A stretch of DNA of 52,468 nucleotides from a virus: IMG/VR virus record IMGVR_UViG_3300005663_000006, positions 1 through 52,468 of that record. The stretch is one strand, 5' to 3'. The number at the start of each line of letters is the position of its first letter. Within the stretch, counting starts at the first letter, position 1. A model generated the notes under the pieces. That model was not told the origin of the DNA. It saw nothing but the letters and a program-made list of their open reading frames with translations, and did no database searches. Of the stretch, positions 17,400 to 26,431 are shown one piece after another. A program made the translations under genes and the position numbers.

Positions 17400-18178
17400 T
17401 GGGATTCTTTTCGGGCACGACAGAGGATGTTGCACCTCCAGCTCCGCCTCCATCGGCTGCTGAGACGGGGGCATTTACGGGCGCTACATCAGCCTTCACG
17501 GGGGCCGCAGGCGATATTGAGCGCCAGAGGGCACTAGAGCAGCAGACCCTCGGCCTCCAACAAGGCGTCACGGGAACGTCTAGGACGCTTCAAGACCTCA
17601 TACTACAGAACCTAATTAAGACGTTCTCGCCTGAAGGGTTGCGGGGTCAGGCCGGACTTGTCGGTCAGGCATTTCAAGAGCCCTTCAGACAGCAAGAAGA
17701 AGCGTTAATTGCTCAGTTTCAGAACCAAGGATTCAACCCCTTTGGCACCACCTCTGGAGCTCAGGCGTTGGGCCAGTTCGGGGCAAGCAAAGCCTCTGCC
17801 ATTGCTCAGGCACTATTACAAAATCTGCAATTTTCCAGCGAACTTGGGATACAGCAAGTAAATCCCTCTGTTCCGACTGCCCCTCTTAGGAACCTTGCCT
17901 CTCCTGGTTTCGGCATAGGATTGGGGCAGGCCCAGACTCAGCTAGGTGGGACATTGGGCAGAATCCGAGCGGCGCAGTTCAATCCTGAGATACTTAGCCA
18001 GGGGCCGAGGGCTCCGGGTGTGTTTGCTGGTGCGGGAGCGGTGATTGGTGGGATTGGAGGAGCCTTGATTGGTGGAATCCCGACTGGAGGCATTGGCGCA
18101 CTTCCAGGTGCGGCGATAGGCGCAGGTGTGGGCGGTGCCGCAGGTGCTTCCCTTGGCACGGCGCTTAGCAGGGGCTAA
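17399..18178 (+). CDS. Ejection protein with glycine-zipper C-terminus (259 aa)
   Basis: Pro/Ala-rich start, Gln/Leu-rich amphipathic helices (about 45-165), then a long Gly/Ala run from about 205 to the end with repeated GxxxG and GAxIG spacing. Such glycine zippers insert in membranes and occur in podovirus ejection proteins that form a channel across the envelope. It is first in a row of three likely ejection genes. Confidence 0.65.
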   Translation: MGFFSGTTEDVAPPAPPPSAAETGAFTGATSAFTGAAGDIERQRALEQQTLGLQQGVTGTSRTLQDLILQNLIKTFSPEGLRGQAGLVGQAFQEPFRQQEEALIAQFQNQGFNPFGTTSGAQALGQFGASKASAIAQALLQNLQFSSELGIQQVNPSVPTAPLRNLASPGFGIGLGQAQTQLGGTLGRIRAAQFNPEILSQGPRAPGVFAGAGAVIGGIGGALIGGIPTGGIGALPGAAIGAGVGGAAGASLGTALSRG

Positions 18179-18180
18179 TA

Positions 18181-19362
18181 ATGCCAATCACACGCATACC
18201 CCCGACGGGACAGAGAGAGATAGAGTTTGCCACTGGCAATCTGTTCAAGGGGTTAAACCTCGCGAGGCAGTTTCAAGCTCTTTCCCTACAAGAAGAGCAG
18301 GCGAAGGTGGAGGCGGTTCAACGTGAACTAGAGAATCGCATCCGACTAGCGCAGGAAAGTAGAGCGGCTACCACGTTTCAGGGGCAGGAAGCGGCGCTCA
18401 GTGAAATTGCCCGCAGAAGGGAACCCGCTCCGCCCGGACAACTCATCCCACCTTCGTTGGGGCCTCCAAGCACAGAATCGCTCCTGACCCTTCCTGAGCT
18501 TAGAGCTAAAGCTGGCATCGGGGCGAAGGTGCCCGCGAAAGAGGTCAAGAGACTAACGCCGATTCAGAAGATTGAGCAGGGCAGGTTGCTTTTGGACACG
18601 GAGGGGGGCAGGGGCGCGGGAGTTAGCCTTCTTAATCAGGGCCTAGCTGCCGCAGGTTCTACTTACAGAGTTCCTAAGAACTCACCCACGCAAGTGGTGA
18701 CGGGGATGGCTGACTTGATGATTGGCTACAACGCCGCAACTAAAGACATAGACTTCAACCTTCCAGCCAATGCCGCAAAGCTCGATACAATAGAAAGTGG
18801 ATTGTTGGAGAATCTTACGAAAAGTGAGGCATTCCAGCGGGCCACCCCAGACAATAAGACAAAAATGGCTAACGCGGCGGGCAAGTTTTTTGAAGCAAAG
18901 CGAAAGATGCGGCAGAAAAGTCGAACCGTGCGGGAAACGATACTAGACAAGGTAACGAGGGGAATACCATTAACAACGTCAGAACAAAAGGTTTACGACG
19001 AAGCCATCAAAAGAAAAGACCCCCTAACTCCAGAGGAAGTCGGAGAAAGGACGGAGGCAAGAACCCTAGCGAGGCTCAAGTCTTACAGGCAAGAAAGACA
19101 AAAGGCGATTGCGACCAACAACCTTGACGACCTGAGGTCTCTCATAACCGATGCTGAAGAAAAGTTGTTGGGTCGGGCAGACCCAGAGGAAGTAGAGAGG
19201 CTTATGTGGGGAACGCTTGAAGCGCACTATCGCACAAAGAGAAAGCCGAAAATATCTCCCGATGAGTTTGAGAAGCGAGGGGAAGAGCTAGAAACTAATT
19301 ATGGCTATAACGAAGAGACAATTGTTCGCTTGCTCAGACTTCAGTTCAAGGTAACACAATAA
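18181..19362 (+). CDS. Internal virion / ejection protein (393 aa)
   Basis: Soluble, highly charged and mainly helical, with a coiled-coil start (about 20-80), a Pro-rich linker (about 80-100) and a helical C-terminal half. It lies between the glycine-zipper protein and a very large protein, the order typical of ejection gene triplets. No enzyme motif visible. Confidence 0.6.
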   Translation: MPITRIPPTGQREIEFATGNLFKGLNLARQFQALSLQEEQAKVEAVQRELENRIRLAQESRAATTFQGQEAALSEIARRREPAPPGQLIPPSLGPPSTESLLTLPELRAKAGIGAKVPAKEVKRLTPIQKIEQGRLLLDTEGGRGAGVSLLNQGLAAAGSTYRVPKNSPTQVVTGMADLMIGYNAATKDIDFNLPANAAKLDTIESGLLENLTKSEAFQRATPDNKTKMANAAGKFFEAKRKMRQKSRTVRETILDKVTRGIPLTTSEQKVYDEAIKRKDPLTPEEVGERTEARTLARLKSYRQERQKAIATNNLDDLRSLITDAEEKLLGRADPEEVERLMWGTLEAHYRTKRKPKISPDEFEKRGEELETNYGYNEETIVRLLRLQFKVTQ

Positions 19363-19376
19363 CGGGGCAATGGTTA

Positions 19377-22300
19377 ATGCCGACCAATAACAAATACTTA
19401 GACATCTATAACAAGATGGAAGCGGCGGAGAACCCCGAAACCGCTCCTTTCTCCAAAACATTTAACGAGCCTGACATCACGTTGTATATAACGCCAGCGG
19501 GCGTACTTGCCCAGCCCCCCGAAAGAGACGAACCCGTTGTTGGAACAGGAGAAACCCCCGGTGGAGGACTTGCACAGCGGACAACAAGTTTTATGGATAT
19601 TTACAATAAGCAGGAAGGCCGGGAGGTAAATGAGAAGGAATTTCAGACGGGCCTCGAACCCATCGCCATCCCTCGATTGGAGGATGTTTCCGAAGCAGGG
19701 CTCCCCGAAGAACTTGCATTGGGCGACCCGAGACAGATGGAAGTTGCGTTGCGTCCGTTTGTTGTGCCGGGGGCCATAGTCAGGGGTGCGGCGAAGGAAG
19801 TATTTGAAACAGAGAATTTAGACGAAGGAGCCTTGGGGATTCTTGAGAACATATTAGATGCCGCCCAGGAATCGGGGGCCAATGCACTCTTGAGAGGGCA
19901 GGGGGTAACGGGTGAGGATTTATTGAAGGCGCGGGGCTACAAAGAGCCTGGGTTTGTCAAAAGTTTTGGCGTTGACCTGATAACTGACCCCCTTATATGG
20001 GGGTTGTATAAGCATCTTTTGGCTCCTTCCACATGGAAGGCAATATCTGTGGCTCTACCAGCTCTTGCAAGGAGGATTACGGGGAAGATAGCGATACCTG
20101 CCCAGAGGGAATGGAAGAGGCTTCTTAGGGTTGCTCGGGGCGAATCAAAGTTAGGGGCACAAAGGGCAAGCGAAATTGGCAAGGAATTGGTGGCATCAAA
20201 GGAGCTTGTAGAGGCTATCAGTCAGCGCGCAGGGAAGCCCATAGGACCAGCCGCCATCGAAGAACGATTGGGCCAACTAAAGCGTGGGGGCCTCACGACC
20301 ATCGAAGAGTTTGACAACATCATAAATCCTATAAACGCTGAATATGATGCCACTTGGAAGGTGGGGCAGGAGCTAGACATCTTTCCGCAAGATACGTTTA
20401 TTAAGGCGCTATCCCGAAAGGAAATCAATCAATTAGTTCTAAGGAGGCGTTCGCTTGAGAATGAAATAGAAAGGCTGTCTGGCGGAAGGATTAACCGCAG
20501 GCTGGACAGGTTGAAGGGCGCTGGAAAGCGTGTAGAGGACTATGTAGAAATAACGGCCGAGAACTGGGAATTATATCGGGACGAACTGGATGCGATGGAT
20601 CTCCTTGTGGACGACAAGCCCCTGCCACAGTTGATAAATCAAGGCTTCAGAGTACTGAAGAGTGAGGGAGTGGGGGTTCCGGCTCTTCAGGGGGAAATCG
20701 CCAAGACTGCGAGGGCCGCCAGGAAGTTCCCAGGCAGGGCAAAGCAAATAGGGAAAATCGTAGAGAAGATAGATGACATAGAGTTTCGCATACAAACGGC
20801 CTATCGTCTTGGTGGCACGGCTCACATGAGGCGAATGTATCTTGTGAACGAGCTTGCCAGGGAGCCATCGGGCTATCCATTTAAGCGAATGAGGATGAAC
20901 CTCAGCGGAACAAAGCGGCGGCTTGACCTTCCCCCCGAGTGGCGTAAGGCCCACGGTGAAATCACAAAGCCCGCCTTCCCGGTTGCGCGGGCGATGGCCG
21001 AGATGAAACACGACATTGCCTACGCCAAGATGTTTAAGACCATTCTAAATAATCCTGAGTGGGCAGACGATGTGGCCAGGGTAGGCTTCAAGCAATTGCC
21101 CAAGAGGGATAATTTGGGGGTTCTTAATGGGAAATATGTCCACCCGGAGATATTTAATGAGCTAGAATTTATGACAAGGCAGAGGGGTAACTGGTCGAAG
21201 CTCATGGGTGAGATAACTGCCACTTGGAAGTTCTTCAAGGTTATTGCCAATCCCCCGACCCACTTCAGGAACATAATGTCCAATAGTATATTGGCAGACC
21301 TTGGTGGGTTGCCTCTTAGAACCCAACCGAAATACTTGACAAAAGCACTCAATGAGTTTAGAAACGAAGGCAAGCATTTCCAGGCCATGATGAACGATGG
21401 TGCGCTTCAGACGACCTTCGCCGACATAGAGGTGCAGGCTTTCGTAGATGGGTGGGCTACGGTGAAAGAGCAAGATGCGCTCACCAAGTTCATCAAGGTA
21501 AAGAGGAATATCGGAAACAAGCTAGGGGCGGAACATGCAAGAAAGATTTACGCCGCTGAGGAGAACATCTTCAAGCTGGCAAAATATATCCACAACAGGG
21601 AAGCGCGAGGGATGAGTCATATTGACGCAGTTGACGATGCCCTTAAGTGGCTTTTCGATTACAGCGATGTGCCTCGCATTGTCCACATACTCAGAAGCTC
21701 ACCCTTGGGCGCACCCTTCGTCACTTTTGTTTACAAGGCCCTACCAAGGGTAGCAGAGGCAGCGGTCAATAACCCCGTCCGTTTCTGGAAATACCCCCTT
21801 GCGTTTATGGGGATGGAAGAATTCGCACGACTAAAGAAAGGCGAATCGGTTGAGGAGATGAAGGCACGAAAAGAGGATATGCCCGATTACATGAAGGTTG
21901 GGTATTATCTGTCTCTACCCTTCAAGGACAAGAACGACAGGACGCTGTATCTCGACCTAACATATATTCTTCCTTGGGGCGACATAGCGGAGCAGGGAGA
22001 CATCAGCTTTCTTAAAGGCATTGTGCCGAGGGGCGTACAGCCCCTCCAACATCCTGTATCCAAGGGAGCCATCGAGATACTCACGAATAAAAATATGTTT
22101 CTCTCTGGGGGCGGTAGGGATGTTCAAATCTGGAATCCTACAACGGACGGCCCTGCGGAAATAGCAGAGAAGGTCGGCTCTTACTTCTGGAAGCAGTGGC
22201 TCCCGGCTTGGGCGGGCATCCCTGGAACCGAACTCAAGGGCTATTCGTGGCAGAGGGTACAGAAGGCAATAGAGGGCGAGTTCGGCCTTGGCACGGGAGG

Positions 22301-22610
22301 CGTTAATTTCTACGGTCAGCCCCCCGATAGTCTCAAGCAAGCCATTGCTAACGCTGTATTCGGCCTCAAGACTAAATCAGTTGACGAACCCCTTGAAAGA
22401 CGAAAGAGAATTCGCGGAACCAAGATGGACATAAGAAAAATCAGGGCGAGGATTAGGTCAACGCAAAGGGATAGAAGGCTGACGCCTGAACAAAAAAGGA
22501 CGGAAACTAGAAGGCTGAGGCGGTTGCTTGAGAGTGCGGTGCCATCCCCGCAAAGCAGGGTTCCGACTCAACCAACCACCCCCACCGCTGTTTTCGAGAC
22601 TAGAGGCTAA
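19377..22610 (+). CDS. Large internal virion protein (1077 aa)
   Basis: By far the largest protein here. It has a disordered start, long helical regions (190-480), a conserved-looking block WKFFKVIANPPTHFRNIMSN (about 618-637) with FDYSDVPR nearby, and a very basic C-terminal tail rich in Arg. Size, helicity and position fit the big ejection protein of podoviruses, which enters the cell ahead of DNA. I found no lytic transglycosylase or protease signature, so cell-wall activity is not claimed. Confidence 0.65.
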   Translation: MPTNNKYLDIYNKMEAAENPETAPFSKTFNEPDITLYITPAGVLAQPPERDEPVVGTGETPGGGLAQRTTSFMDIYNKQEGREVNEKEFQTGLEPIAIPRLEDVSEAGLPEELALGDPRQMEVALRPFVVPGAIVRGAAKEVFETENLDEGALGILENILDAAQESGANALLRGQGVTGEDLLKARGYKEPGFVKSFGVDLITDPLIWGLYKHLLAPSTWKAISVALPALARRITGKIAIPAQREWKRLLRVARGESKLGAQRASEIGKELVASKELVEAISQRAGKPIGPAAIEERLGQLKRGGLTTIEEFDNIINPINAEYDATWKVGQELDIFPQDTFIKALSRKEINQLVLRRRSLENEIERLSGGRINRRLDRLKGAGKRVEDYVEITAENWELYRDELDAMDLLVDDKPLPQLINQGFRVLKSEGVGVPALQGEIAKTARAARKFPGRAKQIGKIVEKIDDIEFRIQTAYRLGGTAHMRRMYLVNELAREPSGYPFKRMRMNLSGTKRRLDLPPEWRKAHGEITKPAFPVARAMAEMKHDIAYAKMFKTILNNPEWADDVARVGFKQLPKRDNLGVLNGKYVHPEIFNELEFMTRQRGNWSKLMGEITATWKFFKVIANPPTHFRNIMSNSILADLGGLPLRTQPKYLTKALNEFRNEGKHFQAMMNDGALQTTFADIEVQAFVDGWATVKEQDALTKFIKVKRNIGNKLGAEHARKIYAAEENIFKLAKYIHNREARGMSHIDAVDDALKWLFDYSDVPRIVHILRSSPLGAPFVTFVYKALPRVAEAAVNNPVRFWKYPLAFMGMEEFARLKKGESVEEMKARKEDMPDYMKVGYYLSLPFKDKNDRTLYLDLTYILPWGDIAEQGDISFLKGIVPRGVQPLQHPVSKGAIEILTNKNMFLSGGGRDVQIWNPTTDGPAEIAEKVGSYFWKQWLPAWAGIPGTELKGYSWQRVQKAIEGEFGLGTGGVNFYGQPPDSLKQAIANAVFGLKTKSVDEPLERRKRIRGTKMDIRKIRARIRSTQRDRRLTPEQKRTETRRLRRLLESAVPSPQSRVPTQPTTPTAVFETRG

Positions 22611-22900
22611 TGGACGACCTCAGAGACACAATCATCCAGACCGCCGAGCGGGTGGAACATATACAGGCAGACATGACGGAGGTGAAAGAGTCATTCAAAA
22701 TCATTGGTGCCAAGGTCGTAAAGCAAGAAGTGGTCTCTGGCAATCTAGTGAAGCGCCAAGACAAGCATCAAGAATTACTTGAGGGGCATAGCGATGCTTT
22801 GAGTTCTATGAAATGGGTGCCGATAACCCTACGGATGGTCGTCGGTTCGATAGTTGGAATGGCGCTTTGGATAGTAAGGCAGGCATTGACGGGGGAATGA
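22610..22900 (+). CDS. XhlA-like holin (96 aa)
   Basis: An amphipathic coiled coil (residues 1-65, Glu/Lys/Val-rich) is followed by one transmembrane helix (WVPITLRMVVGSIVGMALWIV, with a few charges) at 69-89 and a short cytoplasmic tail. This is the layout of haemolysin XhlA-type holins. It overlaps the stop of the large virion gene and starts the lysis cluster. Confidence 0.65.
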   Translation: MDDLRDTIIQTAERVEHIQADMTEVKESFKIIGAKVVKQEVVSGNLVKRQDKHQELLEGHSDALSSMKWVPITLRMVVGSIVGMALWIVRQALTGE

Positions 22901-22904
22901 TGAA

Positions 22905-23201
22905 ATGAGCAACACTAGAAAAGAAGTTGAGAAATTGCTCAAGCGAGAATTCATAGTAATAGAGGGTTCCGGCAATGGGGTTGAACCTAAAGATTTTAGA
23001 TTCGGAGCATTGAAAGATGTAAGGGAGTTAATAGACGATTTGGTTGAAAACCAATCCGAAATTGAAACCCTTATTTCATTTCACATGGATACCCGTGGAT
23101 ATACCCAATATCGCATAGCTGGCAGATACACCTATGTTCATGTTTTGGGTGCGTTGGAGATAATTAAAACCAAGGTTTTGAGAGAAATGCACGGAGGTTA
23201 A
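22905..23201 (+). CDS. Hypothetical protein in lysis cluster (98 aa)
   Basis: Soluble mixed alpha/beta protein with no signal peptide; GAATGATGAA precedes the start. A/T-richer than the neighbours. It lies between holin and endolysin. No family recognised. Confidence 0.6.
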   Translation: MSNTRKEVEKLLKREFIVIEGSGNGVEPKDFRFGALKDVRELIDDLVENQSEIETLISFHMDTRGYTQYRIAGRYTYVHVLGALEIIKTKVLREMHGG

Positions 23202-23204
23202 AGA

Positions 23205-23510
23205 ATGACTTTTATAGAATTTTGCGTAGCGTGCTTGCAGTTACAAGTAGCTTGCGGGGGAAGGGTGACCTCTTGGGGCCGCTCATCTTTCGGTAACGAT
23301 GAGATTGGGGGCGTCTTGACCAGCTACCACACCCTGATGATGGGTGTTGACTGGACCTGGAGCAAGGCAGAGCTATTGGCGACCACTGTTTCAGACAAAC
23401 ATGGAACCACTTTGAATGGCCGCCAGCGCATGGAGATTATGGCCCCGAGGCTAGGGCTGAAGGTCATTGATGAAGGCGACCACTTGCACATTCAACCCAA
23501 GAGACTATGA
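23205..23510 (+). CDS. Compact M15-type peptidase endolysin (101 aa)
   Basis: Contains the M15 zinc-peptidase pattern: VTSWGRSSFGNDEIGG, then S-x-H (H42), seven residues later D49, and near the end D92-H-L-H95, spaced as in D-Ala-D-Ala carboxypeptidase and L-alanyl-D-glutamate endopeptidase endolysins. At 101 residues it is shorter than usual (about 120-150) and lacks a cell-wall binding domain. It would cleave the peptide stems of peptidoglycan. It lies between a XhlA-like and a two-helix holin candidate, so it is probably the lysis enzyme. Confidence 0.75.
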   Translation: MTFIEFCVACLQLQVACGGRVTSWGRSSFGNDEIGGVLTSYHTLMMGVDWTWSKAELLATTVSDKHGTTLNGRQRMEIMAPRLGLKVIDEGDHLHIQPKRL

Positions 23511-23737
23511 ACGAAGTAAAGACCTTCAAGGTAACTGCACGCTGCGAGAAGTGTGACAACGTACAAGACCTCCTAGTGGGGGCTGATGATGAGTTTGATG
23601 CCATCAAGCTAACCACTAGAGCAATATGTCGCATTTGCGGCCCCCCCTTGTGGGAGGTTAGAAATATTGAAGAGATGGAAGGGCAAGACTGTTTTACGCC
23701 CAAACTACCAGAGGACAATGGATACCTTTGGAACTAG
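23507..23737 (+). CDS. Four-cysteine zinc-ribbon protein (76 aa)
   Basis: ATGA overlap with the endolysin stop. Two CxxC pairs (CEKC near residue 13 and CRIC near residue 41) in a small acidic chain suggest a zinc ribbon. Function unknown. Confidence 0.6.
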   Translation: MNEVKTFKVTARCEKCDNVQDLLVGADDEFDAIKLTTRAICRICGPPLWEVRNIEEMEGQDCFTPKLPEDNGYLWN

Positions 23738-23749
23738 GAGGAAGGACGG

Positions 23750-23992
23750 ATGTTTAAGATTTTAGGATTCTTAAATGGTGCGCGGGGCATGATTCAAGGC
23801 AAAAAAACCTACATCGTTGCGACGATGGCGGTCTTGGCCGTTGTCAACCAGGTGCTTGGTTTGGGGCTTGAATATAGCGCGGGCAATCTCGGCCTCATCG
23901 CTTTCGGCAAGCAGGCTTGGCAACTCTGGTTGGGCCTTGGCTTTATGACGGGTGCGGCCAAGATAAACAGGCTTGCCAATGGGAACAGCTAA
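23750..23992 (+). CDS. Two-helix membrane protein, second holin candidate (80 aa)
   Basis: Basic N-terminus, a first hydrophobic helix at about 20-38 and a second at about 50-70, with a polar hairpin between and a charged tail. This shape is common for class II/III holins next to an endolysin. AGGAGGA lies before the start. Either this or the protein at 22610 could set lysis timing; the other may be an antiholin or partner. Confidence 0.6.
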   Translation: MFKILGFLNGARGMIQGKKTYIVATMAVLAVVNQVLGLGLEYSAGNLGLIAFGKQAWQLWLGLGFMTGAAKINRLANGNS

Positions 23993-24071
23993 GAGAGTAT
24001 TTCTTTGGTTTGTCGCGTACAACGCTAGCCGATTCATAGTGATGTTTATAGCTATGTACGGATACCACTAG
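23979..24071 (+). CDS. Possible 30-aa membrane peptide
   Basis: Overlaps the end of the holin-like gene by 14 bases and ends 14 bases before the next start. It has a basic start and an aromatic hydrophobic helix. The tight packing supports it; size keeps confidence low. Confidence 0.35.
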   Translation: MGTAKRVFLWFVAYNASRFIVMFIAMYGYH

Positions 24072-24085
24072 AGAGGAGGTGATAA

Positions 24086-24259
24086 ATGATGAAGAGGCTA
24101 TTAGGAGTTTTGTTCCTGAGTCTATTTGTGGTTGGGTGTGCGGGAGATGTGACGGGCATCCCTTGGAAGGTATGGAAGGACGCCAACATCCCCTGTGAGG
24201 GCGGAGAGGAGTACGACTATCGCGGCTCGACTTGCCCGGCTCCAGATTTAGACGAGTAA
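24086..24259 (+). CDS. Small lipoprotein (57 aa), possible outer-membrane spanin
   Basis: AGGAGG lies six bases before ATG. A short signal with lipobox-like FVVGC (Cys18) is followed by a 39-residue mature part with two more cysteines and acidic residues. Its place after endolysin and holin fits an o-spanin, but it is not Pro-rich and no clear i-spanin partner is adjacent, so another lipoprotein role remains open. Confidence 0.6.
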   Translation: MMKRLLGVLFLSLFVVGCAGDVTGIPWKVWKDANIPCEGGEEYDYRGSTCPAPDLDE

Positions 24260-24393
24260 TGAGAAACGCCACGCCAGACAGAGCCATTGATTTCCGAAAG
24301 AGCAAAAGGGCTAGGGATTATGAAGCCCATAGGGAATGGTTTGAGCGGAAGCATCCTTATGGGCTAAAGCGGAAACCTTATGATGGAAGGTAG
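24259..24393 (+). CDS. Very basic small protein (44 aa)
   Basis: Starts inside the lipoprotein stop (TAATG). Rich in Arg, Lys, His and aromatic residues, with no cysteine and no membrane segment. Coupling supports a real gene; function unknown. Confidence 0.5.
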   Translation: MRNATPDRAIDFRKSKRARDYEAHREWFERKHPYGLKRKPYDGR

Positions 24394-24396
24394 TTG

Positions 24397-24819
24397 ATGA
24401 CGAGACAATTTATATTGTCCATTCTAATGTCTCTGCTCCTTGTCGGATGCGCGGGGACTTTGCCGAGATACAGCGGCCCTTTTGCCGTCCGCACTCCCGC
24501 TAACAAACCCCTCGTTATGGGCCAAGTCAAACTCACCACTGAGGTAGAGCCGAGGACTACGGTATTGGACGCCCTGGTTGAAGCGGGCGGACTTACTCAA
24601 GCCGCAGCCGAGGAGAGCGCAATCCTATATTGCCCCGGTGAGAAGCTGAAGCGTCTGGACCTGAAAGCATTGGTTAGGGGCGACATGACGCAGAACGCAA
24701 TCTTGAATCCGGGGTGCCATATCTGGGTGCCTAAGACCATTAGGGCAGAGGTGGGGACATGGTTCGGTGCCCTGCGTGGCTCAGGAGATGCGATATATCT
24801 CTTGCGTGGTGGCGACTAA
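24397..24819 (+). CDS. SLBB-domain lipoprotein, Wza-like fragment (140 aa)
   Basis: A signal peptide ends in lipobox LLVGC (Cys19). The mature chain holds one SLBB beta-grasp pattern: a first strand, TVLDALVEAGGLTQAA, a middle strand pair, DLKALVRGD, and the closing NPGCHIWVPK. SLBB modules form the stacked rings of Wza and related polysaccharide exporters. At 140 residues it is one module without the transmembrane ring. It lies among lysis genes, 19 kb from the Wzy-like gene. It could dock on a host exporter, but that is inference. Confidence 0.75.
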   Translation: MTRQFILSILMSLLLVGCAGTLPRYSGPFAVRTPANKPLVMGQVKLTTEVEPRTTVLDALVEAGGLTQAAAEESAILYCPGEKLKRLDLKALVRGDMTQNAILNPGCHIWVPKTIRAEVGTWFGALRGSGDAIYLLRGGD

Positions 24820-24998
24820 TGGGTGTCTGGGAGTTCGCTATCTGGGTCGCGCTGTGGGCGGCTATCCTTGCCAAGCCCGGAAGCATAGACCCCATAATGC
24901 CTGTTGTTCTCGGCCCGTTTGAGTTTTTTATCATATGGGTTGGGCTTGGGGTATGGGCGTTACTTATGTTCCTCTACCGCAATCCCAAGAAGCCCTAG
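24819..24998 (+). CDS. Two-helix membrane protein (59 aa)
   Basis: TAATG coupling to the SLBB lipoprotein. Two hydrophobic, Trp-rich helices (about 4-20 and 31-53) with a short basic C-terminal end. It may be a partner of the lipoprotein, or a holin-like or spanin-like component. No family recognised. Confidence 0.6.
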   Translation: MGVWEFAIWVALWAAILAKPGSIDPIMPVVLGPFEFFIIWVGLGVWALLMFLYRNPKKP

Positions 24999-25005
24999 CC
25001 CCTAT

Positions 25006-25263
25006 ATGCTAACCAAGCAACAAAGATACCGCATCCGGCATAAATGGCAGGGGCTCTGTATGTTATGCCCCAAGCCATCCGAGTCGGGCAAGGTTGTTTG
25101 CGCCCATCATTTAGAAGAAGCGCGGGTCTCCTCGAAAAAACGGAGAGAGATAAACGCGGCGAGTGGTCGGTGTGTCAGATGCACCCACCCAATGCACTCG
25201 CAGATGGATAGGGGCTATGCGACCTGTCTTAAATGCCGGGAAAGGAGAACATGGAGCTTATAA
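25006..25263 (+). CDS. Multi-cysteine zinc protein (85 aa)
   Basis: ATG 25006 is chosen because the stretch before it covers the previous gene. Three CxxC pairs plus a CAHH segment indicate one or two zinc sites in a strongly basic chain. The spacing is close to recombination-endonuclease or HNH-like folds, but the catalytic pattern is not complete. It overlaps the next start by 13 bases. Confidence 0.6.
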   Translation: MLTKQQRYRIRHKWQGLCMLCPKPSESGKVVCAHHLEEARVSSKKRREINAASGRCVRCTHPMHSQMDRGYATCLKCRERRTWSL

Positions 25264-26111
25264 CGAAAGAATTGCCACCCTCGCACAAGCTCTTCCTTGT
25301 AGGGGATTTTCATGAGGGGGCGGTGGCGCAACACTCAGACGCTATCGACCAAACGATAGGAGCGGTTCTGGCCGAAAAAGACAATTACGTTGCGATAATG
25401 GGAGACCTTTGTGAAGCCATACTTGTCGCAGACCGTCGGTATTCGCCCGAGAACATTGACCCTGGCTCCCCCAGCATCATCCTTCAATATCAGAATATCA
25501 CCGAAAAGCTCCGGCCAATCAAAGACCGCATCCTTTATATACACACCGGAAACCACGACATCCTCTTGGCAAACAAGGGCGTGGGGGACATGGTTCGTGA
25601 CTATACTTGCCGAGAGCTTGGGGTTCCGTATGGAACATACGCCGCCGCCCTTACCGTCCAGAACAAGGGCAAGAAATCTAGCGGGGTTCAGTATAGAGCC
25701 TTCACCGCGCACGGCTGGGGAACGCTTAGAAGCGCCGCCGACGACCCAGTTAGGCAAGAAAGCAACATGAAGTTGTCCCTGAAAAGAAAGCTGAAGAATA
25801 AGTTTGGTTCCGCATCCCTGATGGCGATGGGGCACTCACATCGTCTCCTTGTTAGCGAACCTACCACCAATCTATATCTGGTTGACGAGGGAGGCGCACT
25901 AAAACAGAGATACACCATTGACCGCCATGAGGGCCTATACGTTCACCCAGACCATAGATGGTACTGTGCCACGGGCTCGTTTCTCAAAACCTTCGTAAAA
26001 TCGGCGGTGACATATAGCGAGAGGGCGGGCTTCGACCCAACGGAAATCGGCTATGTCGTGGCACGCATCGAGGACACTAAAATTATCAACGTAGAGAAGG
26101 TGGTGTTATGA
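25251..26111 (+). CDS. Calcineurin-like metallophosphoesterase (286 aa)
   Basis: I choose ATG 25251, which has AAAGGAG upstream. All five family blocks are present: GDFH (18-21), GDLCE (51-55), GNHD (100-103), H154 and GHSH (194-197), giving a complete di-metal site. Substrate cannot be told from sequence; phage relatives are annotated as nucleases or phosphodiesterases. It has no partner ATPase of the Rad50/SbcC type nearby. It overlaps the next gene in an ATGA junction. Confidence 0.85.
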   Translation: MELITKELPPSHKLFLVGDFHEGAVAQHSDAIDQTIGAVLAEKDNYVAIMGDLCEAILVADRRYSPENIDPGSPSIILQYQNITEKLRPIKDRILYIHTGNHDILLANKGVGDMVRDYTCRELGVPYGTYAAALTVQNKGKKSSGVQYRAFTAHGWGTLRSAADDPVRQESNMKLSLKRKLKNKFGSASLMAMGHSHRLLVSEPTTNLYLVDEGGALKQRYTIDRHEGLYVHPDHRWYCATGSFLKTFVKSAVTYSERAGFDPTEIGYVVARIEDTKIINVEKVVL

Positions 26112-26431
26112 ATTGGGCAGAGATAGCAAAGACGTTAAAGCCCGGAGAGCATGTCATGGTAGCGTGGAGTGATGCATCCTCCACGGAAGAATGGCACTAT
26201 ACAAAGGATGATGATTTCTGCTTCGCCCAAAATCTTTGTGAGACAAATGGTTTCATATTAAAGGCAGATGAAAAGTATATCGTTATTCACTCTACTCGCT
26301 CATTTGCTCACGCCCAGGACAAAAATGAGGACAAAGCTGATGGGTTTATGTTAACCCTCAACATCCCAAGCGGATGTATCACAAAGATTCACCGCAACCC
26401 CAAGTGGGGCGAGACGATTGAACTATCTTGA
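26108..26431 (+). CDS. Hypothetical protein (107 aa)
   Basis: ATGA overlap with the phosphoesterase stop. Soluble, aromatic and acidic, with several Lys-Asp turns. No signal peptide or domain recognised. Coupling suggests it is co-translated with the phosphoesterase. Confidence 0.6.
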   Translation: MNWAEIAKTLKPGEHVMVAWSDASSTEEWHYTKDDDFCFAQNLCETNGFILKADEKYIVIHSTRSFAHAQDKNEDKADGFMLTLNIPSGCITKIHRNPKWGETIELS

